Notes: a model not told the origin generated them from the sequence alone. 64,000 nucleotides of DNA from Flagellimonas yonaguniensis (GCF_029193885.1 NZ_JARFVB010000003.1:310001-374000); one strand, 5' to 3'. Positions 41,408 through 51,163 are shown, numbered from the stretch's first letter. Translations and numbers: made by a program.

Positions 41408-41432
41408 CAAATAACTGATTATCAGTTATTTG
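41408..41432. promoter_or_regulatory. 25-bp perfect palindrome upstream of the tra operon
   Basis: CAAATAACTGAT and ATCAGTTATTTG flank a central T at 41420, 62 bp before traE. No T-run follows. It is a candidate operator for the transfer operon in an otherwise gene-free, AT-rich 239-bp gap. Confidence 0.55.
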
Positions 41433-41493
41433 AATCCTTTTCTATTGTACTTTTCCCATATCAAAAATCGTCTAATCCCAAAGCGTTTACGAT

Positions 41494-41781
41494 ATGCGAA
41501 AATCACTGTTCTTCACCATTCTATTTCTATTTATTTCCAGCTCTATTTTGGCCCAGATCGGGGGCATCGAGGATTCTGTCAATGACATTTCAGACACCAT
41601 CCGGACCATCTTCCCCATCATACTTGGGGTCATCTTCCTAGTGGGCTTCCTGTTCAATGCCGGACACTTCTTCGGGGAGAACGCTGACCTAAAAAAAGGC
41701 ATCACCCGTGTTTTGATATTTGTCCTTATTGCCGGGGCCGTAGTGGGCATCTTTACCTATCTCATTGGAATCGTGGTTTAA
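41494..41781 (+). CDS. traE: Conjugative transposon protein TraE (DUF4134-like)
   Basis: This 95-residue protein has a signal segment ending SSSILAQ and two transmembrane helices (TIFPIILGVIFLVGFLFNAG, VLIFVLIAGAVVGIFTYLIG), as TraE of Bacteroides elements, the VirB2-like small membrane or pilin-type component. It opens an operon of eight tra genes with overlaps or short gaps. Confidence 0.8.
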   Translation: MRKSLFFTILFLFISSSILAQIGGIEDSVNDISDTIRTIFPIILGVIFLVGFLFNAGHFFGENADLKKGITRVLIFVLIAGAVVGIFTYLIGIVV

Positions 41782-41782
41782 A

Positions 41783-42061
41783 ATGAAGAAGTACGAGATC
41801 TATCGAAATATCCGCAAGCGCGCCATGATCATGGGCCTGCCCATCTCCCTCTTTGCCCTGATGATGGTATCGGTCATCGGTTCCCTATTGATTACCATAT
41901 TTTCTTTCAGTCTTGGTGTCATCGTTGCACTGCTGTTGTTCAATGCCCTGCTCTATGGGGTATTGGCACAGTGGGCCAAAAACCCGCAATTACTTTCCGT
42001 TCAAAAGGTTTCCCCCAGCATCATCAGCAACAAAAAACTAAGCCCTCTTTCCTATGCATAA
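41783..42061 (+). CDS. traF: Conjugative transposon protein TraF (DUF4133/VirB3-like)
   Basis: The protein has 92 residues starting MKKYEIYRNIRKRAMIMGLP; the ATG 2 bp after the traE stop is chosen over an in-frame codon inside traE. Two adjacent hydrophobic segments (ISLFALMMVSVIGSLLITIF SFSLGVIVALLLFNALLYG) match VirB3-like inner-membrane subunits. It overlaps traG by 8 bp. Confidence 0.8.
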   Translation: MKKYEIYRNIRKRAMIMGLPISLFALMMVSVIGSLLITIFSFSLGVIVALLLFNALLYGVLAQWAKNPQLLSVQKVSPSIISNKKLSPLSYA

Positions 42062-44474
42062 AATCAATCTTCATTCCCATCATCCCATCCTGGACATCCA
42101 AAACCATGTGGTCTTTGCCAACAACGGGAATGTCGTTCTATGCTATGAGGTAAACCTTCCCGAGATCCACTCCCTCTCCGAGCAAGATTTTGAGGAACTG
42201 CACAGCATGTGGTTTCAAGCATTCAAGTCACTTCCCACAGGCACGGTCATCCATAAACAGGACATTTACCAAAAAGTGGGATATGATGCGGAACAATTAC
42301 CTAACCGTACTTTTTTGGAAAAGGCAACCCATGACCATTTTCAGGGCAGGGAACATCTGAGCCATCAAAGCTATCTATTCTTTATACTGCCCTTGGACAA
42401 AACTCTCAACGCTTCCAAATATGTTAACCCATTCAGGAAAACAGAAAAAGGCTTCCATCGAAAACTGGATGTCCAAGTGGCGGAGTTCATCACTTCCGTC
42501 AATGATGCCATCTCCTTTGTCAATAATAGCCAGCGTGTGTCATTGGTGCCCATGGTGCCTGATGACATTCTCACCCATTCGAACAACTACTATAATGGCT
42601 TCAATCAAGATTTCGATACCGATATATTGTTGGATAAAAAACAGATAGAGATTGGCGACCATTATTTTGATGCGATAGCTATCAACAATGAAGGTTGTTT
42701 CGGAGGACCTGTCCAGAGCAGCAAGACCAATGAAAAATTCACTTCGGATGACTTTACCTTTCACCAGGGTTTTATCGATGGGTTGGGATTGGACCTGAAC
42801 GAGAACCATATCGTCAACCACATCCTCTATCTCGATGACAAAAACAAATGGCGCAAGCTCTTGGACAAGAAAGTGGAGGAGCTTGGCAAAAGCTCCAACT
42901 TTGGTTCCCAGAATAAGGTCGTCCTTAAAAAGGTCCAACATATCCTGGACCAAATCAACCATGATGATTCGTCACGCATCATCCGGGGACATCTCAATAT
43001 CATCTTCTGGCATTCGGAATCCGAACAGGTAAAACGGATTGCATCCCAAATCAAGGCTGGTTTCAAGGAATTGGATATTGTGCCCTACCATCCCAATGGG
43101 GAGGAACGCAACCATTGCTTCCTGAACTCCCATCCCTGTCATGCCACCAATTTCTCCAACGAAGATCTGTATGTGACCGATCTGAAGCATGCATTGTGCC
43201 TCTATATCAACAACACCAATTATCAATCGGATCCCACGGGGATCATCTTCAATGACCGCCAGTACAACATCCCGGTATTGAAGGATGTTTGGGACGAACA
43301 AAAGCAACGTATCAAGGCCAGGAACTTTGCGATTTTCGCCCCAACAGGTGAGGGCAAATCCTTTTTGGCCAATAACATTTTGCGACAGTATTTTGAGCAA
43401 GACGTTCGGCTGGTCCTTATCGATCTGGGCGGTTCCTATGCCAAGTTTGCAAAGCTTTATCCAGACCAACATATCATCCTACGCTACGAGCAGGGAAAAA
43501 ACTTGGGCATCAACCCTTTTTATATTACAGAGGATTCCGACCTGACCCCGGAGCGTTTGGAAGACCTCGCTGTTTTCCTCTTGGAACTCCTTGCGGCGGA
43601 TAGGCCTTCCAAGTCCCAAGAAGTTGCCATCAAAAAGGTGTTGCTGCTTTATTACAAAAAAGTCAGACAGAATCATTCCTTGGCTTCCCTCTATCAGTTT
43701 GTGGATGACCGGAAAGACAACCTGATCCAAGAACTGCAGATCAAGGAAGCACATTTTAGCACCTATGATTTCCTTCATATACTCTCGGAATATGTGGAAG
43801 GTGGTCCCTACAGCTTTCTGTTCAATTCGGGAGCAGACCAAACTTATACCATAGAGGACAAACGGCTCATCATCTTTGAACTGGACGAGGTCAGGGACAA
43901 CAAGGAAATCCTGTCCGTAATGCTCAAACTCATCAAGTCTGCCATCCAACGGTCCATCTGGCAAAACCGTTCCGAACGGGGAATCATCCTCTTTGATGAA
44001 TTTGCGAAACAGCTCAAGTTCCCCAACGTCTTGGAGAGTGTGGAATTCTATTATCAGGCTATCCGGAAGCAGAACGGGGCCATTGGGATCATCCTGCAAT
44101 CCATTAACCAGTTGCCACAGAATTCCACTTCGGCCAGTATACTTGAAAACACCCAGGTCATTTACAGCCTCCGTAACGAAAAGGGCTATGACGAGCTGAA
44201 AACCAGATTAAATCTGTCGTCCCACGACCTGAACCAACTGCGGTCCATCCGCAACAACCTGACGGGGGATCGGAAGTACACCGAGATATTTATCAAGATC
44301 GGGAAGGAGAGCAACATCTTCCGCTTGGAAGTCCCGCCCGAAGTCTATGCTGCCTATCTCACCGACGGAAAGGAAAGCACCGAGATCATGCAGCTCTATG
44401 AAAAGACCCAGGATATGGAGCAAGCCATCAAAGCATTTATTCACCTCAAAAAGAAATCCTATGAAAACAAATAA
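42054..44474 (+). CDS. traG: Conjugation system ATPase TraG (VirB4 family)
   Basis: This 806-residue ATPase has a DUF3875-like N-terminal part, Walker A in FAPTGEGKSFLANNIL, LVLIDLGGSYAKFAKLYPDQ, Walker B in RGIILFDEFAKQLKFPNV and the RKQNGAIGIILQSINQL motif. It powers assembly of the type IV secretion machinery at the inner membrane. It overlaps traI by 14 bp. Confidence 0.95.
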   Translation: MHKINLHSHHPILDIQNHVVFANNGNVVLCYEVNLPEIHSLSEQDFEELHSMWFQAFKSLPTGTVIHKQDIYQKVGYDAEQLPNRTFLEKATHDHFQGREHLSHQSYLFFILPLDKTLNASKYVNPFRKTEKGFHRKLDVQVAEFITSVNDAISFVNNSQRVSLVPMVPDDILTHSNNYYNGFNQDFDTDILLDKKQIEIGDHYFDAIAINNEGCFGGPVQSSKTNEKFTSDDFTFHQGFIDGLGLDLNENHIVNHILYLDDKNKWRKLLDKKVEELGKSSNFGSQNKVVLKKVQHILDQINHDDSSRIIRGHLNIIFWHSESEQVKRIASQIKAGFKELDIVPYHPNGEERNHCFLNSHPCHATNFSNEDLYVTDLKHALCLYINNTNYQSDPTGIIFNDRQYNIPVLKDVWDEQKQRIKARNFAIFAPTGEGKSFLANNILRQYFEQDVRLVLIDLGGSYAKFAKLYPDQHIILRYEQGKNLGINPFYITEDSDLTPERLEDLAVFLLELLAADRPSKSQEVAIKKVLLLYYKKVRQNHSLASLYQFVDDRKDNLIQELQIKEAHFSTYDFLHILSEYVEGGPYSFLFNSGADQTYTIEDKRLIIFELDEVRDNKEILSVMLKLIKSAIQRSIWQNRSERGIILFDEFAKQLKFPNVLESVEFYYQAIRKQNGAIGIILQSINQLPQNSTSASILENTQVIYSLRNEKGYDELKTRLNLSSHDLNQLRSIRNNLTGDRKYTEIFIKIGKESNIFRLEVPPEVYAAYLTDGKESTEIMQLYEKTQDMEQAIKAFIHLKKKSYENK

Positions 44475-45066
44475 GAATGTGTCCATCAGGAAAAACGCCC
44501 TAATCTTACTATTGGCCCTAACCACTGCCCTATTACTGCCAGCAGGCGCTGCCTGCCAAGGGATGCCAGTATATGACAATACGAACTTCATCAGCATGGC
44601 CAAATCCTTGGTCGAATCTGCCAAACAGACCTCGGAACTGTTGAAGACCGTACAGTTTTTAAAGGAACAAAAAGACAACATTGTCAAGGTCAACAATGCC
44701 ATCAAACAATTGAAAGCGCTACAGGAGTTGACCAAGAACAATGAGATCCTGTTCAATACCGTCCGGACCGATCTCCGGGATATATTGAACTCCCCCTATA
44801 TCAAGGCAGGGGAAGTGGAGCAGGTATCGCGCTCCTTTGAGCAGATCATGGATACGGCCATCGATGATCTGGATTTTGTCAACCAGATCCTTTCCAGCGA
44901 CTTTTTGAAGATGACCGACGCTGAGCGCACCGCCATCCTGATGGAAAAGAAGGTCCAATCCCAAGAAATGGTGGCCGAACTGGAGGTCAAGACCAAACGC
45001 TACAGGGAAATCATCTCCTTTCGGAAAATGCAGGACATCATAAATAACCGCGAAACCAACTATTAA
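44461..45066 (+). CDS. traI: Conjugative transposon protein TraI (DUF4141/VirB5-like)
   Basis: This 201-residue protein begins MKTNKNVSIRKNALILLLAL with a signal peptide ending near AACQG. It is then helical (LVESAKQTSELLKTVQFLKE; SFEQIMDTAIDDLDFVNQIL), as VirB5/TrbJ-like periplasmic transfer proteins. The ATG at 44461 (overlapping the traG stop) is chosen because it directly precedes the signal peptide. It overlaps traJ by the sequence TAATG. Confidence 0.85.
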   Translation: MKTNKNVSIRKNALILLLALTTALLLPAGAACQGMPVYDNTNFISMAKSLVESAKQTSELLKTVQFLKEQKDNIVKVNNAIKQLKALQELTKNNEILFNTVRTDLRDILNSPYIKAGEVEQVSRSFEQIMDTAIDDLDFVNQILSSDFLKMTDAERTAILMEKKVQSQEMVAELEVKTKRYREIISFRKMQDIINNRETNY

Positions 45067-45905
45067 TGGCAGGTATATTCTTAGGTATCGGATTGGAATA
45101 TGTGGACGCGGTCTTTCAGACCATCAAGAGCAGTGATTTTTCCCAATACACCATTGTTGGGATGAAAACCTTGGCCGTATTGTTCTTTCTGATCAACATC
45201 CTGAAGAAATACAACGAGGGGATTGCAACCACCGATGGCCATACTTGGGGCCTCACACCCACCGAACTGGCCAAGAACTTTTTGATAGTGCTACTAGTCA
45301 TTTTTTCCACACAGGTATTGGAAGTCTTTGACGACATTTTAGTCGCCATTGAATCCCAGTACCGGGACACGGCTCCGGCACTCCTCCCCTTACAGCTACA
45401 GGATGTCGACCTGGAACGGGATGTGGGTGCCTTGGAAGCCGCCAAAAAGGCCATGGCCATATTGTATGAGGCCCTTATCACTCCTTTGTACGGCCTAAAA
45501 ATGTTCGCCTTTATCATAGGCGTCATCTTATGGTTGTTGGATATTTTTATATATCCCCTCTTTTTAGCGGAGCGTTATTTTCTTTTGGGAATCCTCCAGG
45601 CCTTTTTCCCTTTGGTCATCAGTCTGTCCGTTTTTGAAAAGTTCCGTAATCTGGCCTACACCTATTTCAAGCTCTATGCCGGGGTCTATATGCTGGTGCC
45701 CGCCTTTTTTTTGGTCAATGTCTTTGTGAACAACCTCTATACCGAGATCAACACCAACTTTTGGGGCAGCCTGTTCGGTTCGGATTGGGGCAGTGAGTTC
45801 TTTGCCCCGGTCATCGAGTTGGGCTCCATTGGATTTATCGTATTGCTCAAATTCAAACTGTACCGGAAGGCCACAGGTTTTACGTTGCGCTTGTTCACCG
45901 GATAA
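45066..45905 (+). CDS. traJ: Conjugative transposon protein TraJ (VirB6-like)
   Basis: This 279-residue polytopic membrane protein has at least six hydrophobic segments (GMKTLAVLFFLINILKKYNE, NFLIVLLVIFSTQVLEVFDD, LKMFAFIIGVILWLLDIFIY, YFLLGILQAFFPLVISLSVF, YAGVYMLVPAFFLVNVFVNN). The pattern ILWLLDIFIYPLFLAERYFL matches TraJ. It starts within the traI stop codon and is the inner-membrane channel component. Confidence 0.9.
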   Translation: MAGIFLGIGLEYVDAVFQTIKSSDFSQYTIVGMKTLAVLFFLINILKKYNEGIATTDGHTWGLTPTELAKNFLIVLLVIFSTQVLEVFDDILVAIESQYRDTAPALLPLQLQDVDLERDVGALEAAKKAMAILYEALITPLYGLKMFAFIIGVILWLLDIFIYPLFLAERYFLLGILQAFFPLVISLSVFEKFRNLAYTYFKLYAGVYMLVPAFFLVNVFVNNLYTEINTNFWGSLFGSDWGSEFFAPVIELGSIGFIVLLKFKLYRKATGFTLRLFTG

Positions 45906-45918
45906 ATACCTATGAAAA

Positions 45919-46545
45919 ATGAAAACACCATTTAAAAACATCCAACAGGTTTTACGGCTGAACCGATTTGTGGCCCTGGCCTTGATTATCATGACAGGGT
46001 TGGTCTGTATCTTCTCGGTCACTCTGGTCGTCAAGATACACAAGGAGAGCATGGACAAAGCCTTTATAGTAAGTTCATCTGGAGCCGTCATCCCCCTTCA
46101 ACTGGCCTCTCAACGGGAAAATCTGGAAGTCGAGGCTCTGGCCCACTTGGAACAGTTCCACAACTGGTTCTATGGCGTGGAGGCCAACAGCTATGAAAAA
46201 AACATGGAAAAGGCCCTATGGTTGGGCAATGCTTCCGTGGATGCCGTATACCGGCAAAAAAAGGCCGATGGCTTCTATAACCGATTGTTGCAATATTCCT
46301 TGGTTCAACAGGTGGAACGCATCGATTCCCAAATTGATATGACCCAGGAACCCTATGCCTTCCAGACCCGGACCGTGATCCGCATCAACCGAGGCGTTGT
46401 TACCGACACCTATGAATTGATCACTACGGGCAAGCTCATTCCAGTGGCCCGAAATTTTCCCCACAACCCCCATGGGTTGTTGATCACTGATTTTTTTGAA
46501 AACTCCCTCCGTAAAATAGAAGACTATGAAACCACAGAAGAATAA
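45919..46545 (+). CDS. traK: Conjugative transposon protein TraK (VirB8/TrbF-like)
   Basis: This 208-residue protein has one N-terminal transmembrane segment (FVALALIIMTGLVCIFSVTL) and a periplasmic NTF2-like domain (EVEALAHLEQFHNWFYGVEA; QVERIDSQIDMTQEPYAFQT). It bridges the inner-membrane complex and the core complex. It overlaps traM by 20 bp. Confidence 0.9.
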   Translation: MKTPFKNIQQVLRLNRFVALALIIMTGLVCIFSVTLVVKIHKESMDKAFIVSSSGAVIPLQLASQRENLEVEALAHLEQFHNWFYGVEANSYEKNMEKALWLGNASVDAVYRQKKADGFYNRLLQYSLVQQVERIDSQIDMTQEPYAFQTRTVIRINRGVVTDTYELITTGKLIPVARNFPHNPHGLLITDFFENSLRKIEDYETTEE

Positions 46546-47443
46546 GATTGTATTTGTATTGGTCCTGATAGGGGTAGTCCTTTTTATCGTGGCCTACTCC
46601 ATCTTCACCCTTGGGAAGGACAAGAAAACCGAACTGAAACCAGACCGCATTCCGACGCCCGATCTGGAGGAAAACCAAAAAGTGTATGAATCCAAGATGG
46701 AGGCCCTGGATGCCCTCAAGGAGGAGCGCGAGACCACCGCTCCCCAAGTCTATCCCGATCATATGGTCGATGACAAGGGCTATTTCAATCCAGATTATAT
46801 GGAATATGAGAAGCATCGTATCATTGATAGTGTCTACAGTACGGGCAATTTGGCCCCACATCGAGAACCCGTTCAACCTTTGAAAGAAACCCTACCAAGC
46901 GAACCGAAAACCGAACCAACACAAAACAAAGAACCCCTATCAGCCAATCCCATAACCATATCCGAACTAGCTTTGGAACAGCAACTGTTCTTTGCCTCCC
47001 AACCCAAGGCTCCGGAAGGTAAAACCAATCCCGGCATTCTAGTGGAAGTGGATGGCAAACAGGTTTTACGAAAAAACAGCCGCATCCGGTTGCGCTTGGT
47101 GGAACCTACCCTAATCAACGGCCATCACTTACCCAAATACACGACTTTGTTCGGCACCGTGCGTTTCCGGCCCAATCGGACCATCCTGAACATCACCCAA
47201 ATTGACCATGTTCCCCTGCAATGGGAAGCCTTTGACCTCCAGGATGGCCTTGCCGGCCTCTACCTGGAAAACTCCCTACGGGAGGAAGCCTCCCGAGAGG
47301 TCATGGACGATATGGTTCAGGATATCAACATTGCCGGTCTGCCCCAAATCAGGGGTCTTAAGAGCGTATTCCAACGTAGCCAACGCAAGCAGAAAGTGAC
47401 CGTTTTGGATGGTCACCGCCTGCGTCTAAAACCAAAACAGTAA
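46526..47443 (+). CDS. traM: Conjugative transposon protein TraM (VirB10-like)
   Basis: This 305-residue protein has a single membrane anchor (IVFVLVLIGVVLFIVAYSIF), a proline-rich charged periplasmic linker (about 100-160) and a C-terminal domain with LRKNSRIRLRLVEPTLINGH and TTLFGTVRFRPNRTILNITQ, as TraM. It is part of the outer-membrane core complex of the secretion channel. Confidence 0.9.
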   Translation: MKPQKNKIVFVLVLIGVVLFIVAYSIFTLGKDKKTELKPDRIPTPDLEENQKVYESKMEALDALKEERETTAPQVYPDHMVDDKGYFNPDYMEYEKHRIIDSVYSTGNLAPHREPVQPLKETLPSEPKTEPTQNKEPLSANPITISELALEQQLFFASQPKAPEGKTNPGILVEVDGKQVLRKNSRIRLRLVEPTLINGHHLPKYTTLFGTVRFRPNRTILNITQIDHVPLQWEAFDLQDGLAGLYLENSLREEASREVMDDMVQDINIAGLPQIRGLKSVFQRSQRKQKVTVLDGHRLRLKPKQ

Positions 47444-47459
47444 CATAAAAAGCAAAACC

Positions 47460-48266
47460 ATGAAAAATCATATCCTTTTCCCCATCATCTCATGTCTCCT
47501 TTTCTCTATCCAAGCCCCAGGTCAAACCTTGGACACCATCTATGCCAATGACCATCAGGTGGTGTCCCTTTCCTTTTCTAATCCCATCCAAACGGGCATG
47601 ACCGGTTCCCCTAGCTTTGCCTTCAATTTCAATAGGGAACAAGCGGACAACTTGGGATTGCTGCAGGCAGAAAAAGATCAAGAAAGCAATCTATTGGTAC
47701 GGACCACCACAGGGGACCTCTATTCCTTTAACCTCGCCTATCGGGAACACCTTCCCCAATTGCATTATTTCATAAACCCCGACCAACGCTTGGCAAACCC
47801 TTTTCAGCATTCTTCCAATGGTCCTTCAGCACAAGATTGCATACAGAAAACCGCTTCTACCAAAGAAGAACACTTTACACTTTTCTGTACCCAATTGCTG
47901 CACAAAAAATCATCCGCCCGCCACAGCAAACATCAAAAAGGAATAAGGGTCAAACTCATGGACCAAGTGTACCATAATGACCATGTCTTTATGGTCTTTG
48001 AATTGAAGAACCGTTCCACTATTCCCTATGCGCTTGGACAGTTTCAATTATCCAAGGTATTGGGTACCCCAAAACGTAAGGCCTCCTATCAAGAATTGCC
48101 GATCACTCCCCTATTCGAATTTAAAATGCCAAATCAAATCGGTCCAAGTAGTTCAGTTCGTTTTGTGGTGGTCTATCCCAAGTTCACCTTGAATGCAGAG
48201 CAACGCCTACAAGTAAAGGTATTGGAGGCCCAAGGTAGCCGAAATCTTATCCTCAAGTTGCGTTGA
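47460..48266 (+). CDS. traN: Conjugative transposon protein TraN (DUF4138, VirB9-like)
   Basis: This 268-residue protein has a signal peptide (FPIISCLLFSIQAPGQTLDT) and two beta domains: IYANDHQVVSLSFSNPIQTG, DLYSFNLAYREHLPQLHYF, and VKLMDQVYHNDHVFMVFELK with SSVRFVVVYPKFTLNAEQRL. This is the DUF4138 architecture. It is the last clear tra gene; traL, traO, traP and traQ homologues are not seen after it. Confidence 0.9.
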   Translation: MKNHILFPIISCLLFSIQAPGQTLDTIYANDHQVVSLSFSNPIQTGMTGSPSFAFNFNREQADNLGLLQAEKDQESNLLVRTTTGDLYSFNLAYREHLPQLHYFINPDQRLANPFQHSSNGPSAQDCIQKTASTKEEHFTLFCTQLLHKKSSARHSKHQKGIRVKLMDQVYHNDHVFMVFELKNRSTIPYALGQFQLSKVLGTPKRKASYQELPITPLFEFKMPNQIGPSSSVRFVVVYPKFTLNAEQRLQVKVLEAQGSRNLILKLR

Positions 48267-48288
48267 TTGTTTTCCAATTAAGGTCCCA

Positions 48289-48429
48289 TTAAGTCAAAAA
48301 GGCCATCTTATTCAAATGATTAATGATGGCCTCACTCCTAGTCACCTTACTTATAAAATCCATATAGGTGAACACAGACCCCTTGAGCAGCCTATAGATT
48401 TTTTCTTTACTATATACAAAGGATTTCAT
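48289..48429 (-). CDS. Possible small protein (46 residues)
   Basis: A frame on the minus strand from ATG 48429 to TAA 48289 reads MKSFVYSKEKIYRLLKGSVF TYMDFISKVTRSEAI and is amphipathic and helical. It occupies the traN-virD4 convergent gap, between traN and the minus-strand terminator at 48456. No RBS is evident, so it may be a chance frame. Confidence 0.25.
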   Translation of the reverse strand: MKSFVYSKEKIYRLLKGSVFTYMDFISKVTRSEAIINHLNKMAFLT

Positions 48430-48455
48430 TAAAAATGATTTATAAAGAGATATTC

Positions 48456-48490
48456 AAAAATGTCCAGTTTATTTATTAAAAAACTGGACA
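48456..48490 (-). terminator. Terminator of the mobilisation operon
   Basis: TGTCCAGTTT (48461-48470) and AAACTGGACA (48481-48490) form a perfect 10-bp stem with a 10-nt loop. The minus strand continues with TTTTTG. It lies 53 bp past the virD4 stop. Confidence 0.75.
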
Positions 48491-48542
48491 TAACAAATAA
48501 AGCCTATAACCTTATTTGTTTTTTTAGGGCCACTACCAAAGT

Positions 48543-50117
48543 TCATTTCCCGAACAGGGCCCTGATTTCCGCATGGATGCGATAAAAGTTCCCTTCCAAG
48601 TCAATGTTTTTGGGAGCTTCCGGCAACTCCTTTTGGAGCTGTGGCCTTTTGAACTGCACCTTTTTTTCCTTCCCATCAGCAAAGGCGATAAACTCCCCTT
48701 GTTGCAACCGAAAAAACACATCGGCCCGTATTTTGCTCACTTCCCGCTCCCCTGTGGTCACCCGGGTATCAAAATTGATGGTATGACTACGATTGATGCT
48801 GGTCGTTGGCTTTTTCACCAATTCAAAAAAGCGCTCGTAATACTTGGCCGTCTCCGGGTCGTTCACTTTTCCAAAGAACTGGTAGGAAAGGTTGCTCAGG
48901 ATCGCGCGGCTGGCTTTGTCCCCATAGAGGATATCGTTCTGTACCTTGTCCTGCATCACATATACCGTGGCGATATCATAACTCCGCAAGGTAGCAGGGA
49001 TGCGGTGCATGTTCAATAGCCGTAAGGTCGGGGCCTCCTCCATCAGGAGAAAAGAAGGTTGGGTATTCCTTACCGCCATCTGTTTGGTCAGGGTATGGAT
49101 GATGGTGGCAATAGCAGGGCTATATGCCGTTTCATATTTGGGGTTATTGACCACGGACACAATAACGGGTTTCTTTTGCTCTTTGATATCGAGGGGCACC
49201 TCATCTGCGGAAAGCACATAAAAATTCCGTTGGGTAGAGATTTTCTTTAGGGCATTGGAGAGCGTACTGCGCACCCCGGCGGTCTGGCGTTCCGACTTGA
49301 TGCCATTGACAAAGGCATCGGCCATGGCCTTAGCCGTATGGTTGCCTCGGAGAAAGGCTTCCAAGCTTTCCATGTCCAGATATTGGTAAAGGGCCATCAG
49401 ATGGGGCAGGGTACAATAGTCAGGATAGTCCGATTTCAGTTTCCAGATCATCCCGCCCAACAATCCCTCCACGGCATCGGTAAAAAACTTTCCGCTGCCC
49501 GTGGCACCGGATTCCTTCTGTTCCAAAAGGTTTTCCACCAATACGCGGGAGAGTTCGTTGACACTTTCTTCGGAATCCATATACCGTGGAGCAATGGGAT
49601 TGACCCGGTAATGGATGGGATCGAAACCGACGGGGTAAAAGTCCACCTTTTTAGCATCAATCAAGGGATAGGCGATTTCGGTAAGCTCAAAATCCTTGTA
49701 ATCATGGATGACCCCTGAAAATCCATTTTGGACAAAATGGTTCAACAGGGGTGCGACCACACTTTCCGTTTTACCACTACCTGCGGCCCCTATGATGGAG
49801 ATGCCCCTACGGATGTTCTGCAAAACGAGTTTCCCCTTTTGCAAGGGTATATTCACCAGAAAAGGAGTGGGTTTGATGGGAAGTTCTTCCGGCGTTACAA
49901 AGACGTAACCTACCACATTGATCAAAAGCAGTGGACAGACCAATCCCAGAATCAACGGCGGTCCAGGGAATCCTGCAAAAACATAAAGCCATATGCCCAA
50001 GCAGACCATGAACAGCAAACCGATTCCCAAGGCAAACCGTATCCAGCGATAAAGTGCAAGTGAGAGCAAAGCCCCCACAACTGTGATTGCAATAAGTATG
50101 TTCCATTCTCCTTCCAT
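48543..50117 (-). CDS. Type IV coupling protein (VirD4/TraG-like)
   Basis: This 524-residue protein has N-terminal transmembrane helices (ILIAITVVGALLSLALYRWI; ALGIGLLFMVCLGIWLYVFA; LILGLVCPLLLINVVGYVF), Walker A IIGAAGSGKTESVVAPLLNH and Walker B FLLMEEAPTLRLLNMHRIPA. It recruits the relaxosome to the secretion channel. It follows the relaxase gene by 11 bp. Confidence 0.93.
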   Translation of the reverse strand: MEGEWNILIAITVVGALLSLALYRWIRFALGIGLLFMVCLGIWLYVFAGFPGPPLILGLVCPLLLINVVGYVFVTPEELPIKPTPFLVNIPLQKGKLVLQNIRRGISIIGAAGSGKTESVVAPLLNHFVQNGFSGVIHDYKDFELTEIAYPLIDAKKVDFYPVGFDPIHYRVNPIAPRYMDSEESVNELSRVLVENLLEQKESGATGSGKFFTDAVEGLLGGMIWKLKSDYPDYCTLPHLMALYQYLDMESLEAFLRGNHTAKAMADAFVNGIKSERQTAGVRSTLSNALKKISTQRNFYVLSADEVPLDIKEQKKPVIVSVVNNPKYETAYSPAIATIIHTLTKQMAVRNTQPSFLLMEEAPTLRLLNMHRIPATLRSYDIATVYVMQDKVQNDILYGDKASRAILSNLSYQFFGKVNDPETAKYYERFFELVKKPTTSINRSHTINFDTRVTTGEREVSKIRADVFFRLQQGEFIAFADGKEKKVQFKRPQLQKELPEAPKNIDLEGNFYRIHAEIRALFGK

Positions 50118-50128
50118 AAGTAATGTAT

Positions 50129-51157
50129 TTAGATACCAATAGATCCTGATTTAAGGGCCACCTCCACACCCCGCTTCAGGGCCTTGATGGTCTTTAAGGC
50201 TAGCTGTACTTTATTTGTAGGAATCTGTGGGAGATGGACACCTGACTTGCCCAACAACTTTAGGGCGAGGGCCTTTTCATTGGCGGGCAGGCCCAAGATA
50301 GTGCTATAATACAGTTTTGGGTTCTGGACCATTAGTTTACGGGACGGGTAGTGTTCCACAAAATTCCGTTGGTATTCAAACTTTGCATCAAATACCTTTT
50401 CCGCTTGCGTAAAAAACCGGTCCCGGTCAAAACCCCGTTTGACCATCTTTCCGTGGAGCATCACTTCTGAGGACCGGTATTTGCTCCCTGGGGAAAGGCT
50501 GACCGAATTACTGGCATCCCTTCGGCTGACAATAAGGTGCACATGGGTCTGGTGGCCCGGTTTGGGCATCCCTTGAACAATACGTTTGCCGTCCAGTTGG
50601 TGCGGAGCGGACTGTTCCAACCCGAAAATTTGTTCTTTGATCTGTTCTAGATTACCTGCTTCCTCCCCACGGGATATCCTGCGTCTCTGGTGTTGGAGCT
50701 CCAAGATCTTTGAGGCCATGGGCTGGTTTTCCCGGACTTCTCGATCCGTTCCCTTGAAGTAGCGCTGGTGTTCCACCTTGGCGAAATATTTGATGTCATC
50801 AACGTTCGGTGGTCGTCCATGGATTTCCCGATGGAAGGATTGGGCATAGACCTTCATCAGTTCCCGGGTATAGGCCTTCAGGTCCTTGGAATGGTCCTTC
50901 AATTGCCTCAGTTCCGCCTGGCTTGGACTGACGGTGATGGCATAGAACTTGGGCTCGTGCTTGCTGAGTTTTTTGGTATTGCCATCGATTTCCGAGATGA
51001 CCTGTTCCGCAGTGATCTTATCCCCGTGCTTATTGAAAAAGTGTTCCTGTTCAGAAAGGGAAAGGGATTCGTTTTCCTTTTCCAGATAGGCCACATAATC
51101 GGCAGCACTTTGGCTGAAATTACCCTTTGTTTGCTGTGGGGTGATGGTGATATACAT
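50129..51157 (-). CDS. Mobilisation relaxase (DUF5712/MobB-like)
   Basis: The 342-residue protein has the histidine triad in PGHQTHVHLIVSRRDASN, an N-terminal region QQTKGNFSQSAADYVAYLEK, and FYAITVSPSQAELRQLKDHS. This matches DUF5712 relaxases of Bacteroidota ICEs. It should nick at oriT and lead the DNA strand to the recipient. It lies between bfmA-like (6 bp upstream) and virD4 genes on the minus strand. Confidence 0.85.
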   Translation of the reverse strand: MYITITPQQTKGNFSQSAADYVAYLEKENESLSLSEQEHFFNKHGDKITAEQVISEIDGNTKKLSKHEPKFYAITVSPSQAELRQLKDHSKDLKAYTRELMKVYAQSFHREIHGRPPNVDDIKYFAKVEHQRYFKGTDREVRENQPMASKILELQHQRRRISRGEEAGNLEQIKEQIFGLEQSAPHQLDGKRIVQGMPKPGHQTHVHLIVSRRDASNSVSLSPGSKYRSSEVMLHGKMVKRGFDRDRFFTQAEKVFDAKFEYQRNFVEHYPSRKLMVQNPKLYYSTILGLPANEKALALKLLGKSGVHLPQIPTNKVQLALKTIKALKRGVEVALKSGSIGI

Positions 51158-51163
51158 AGGGGT

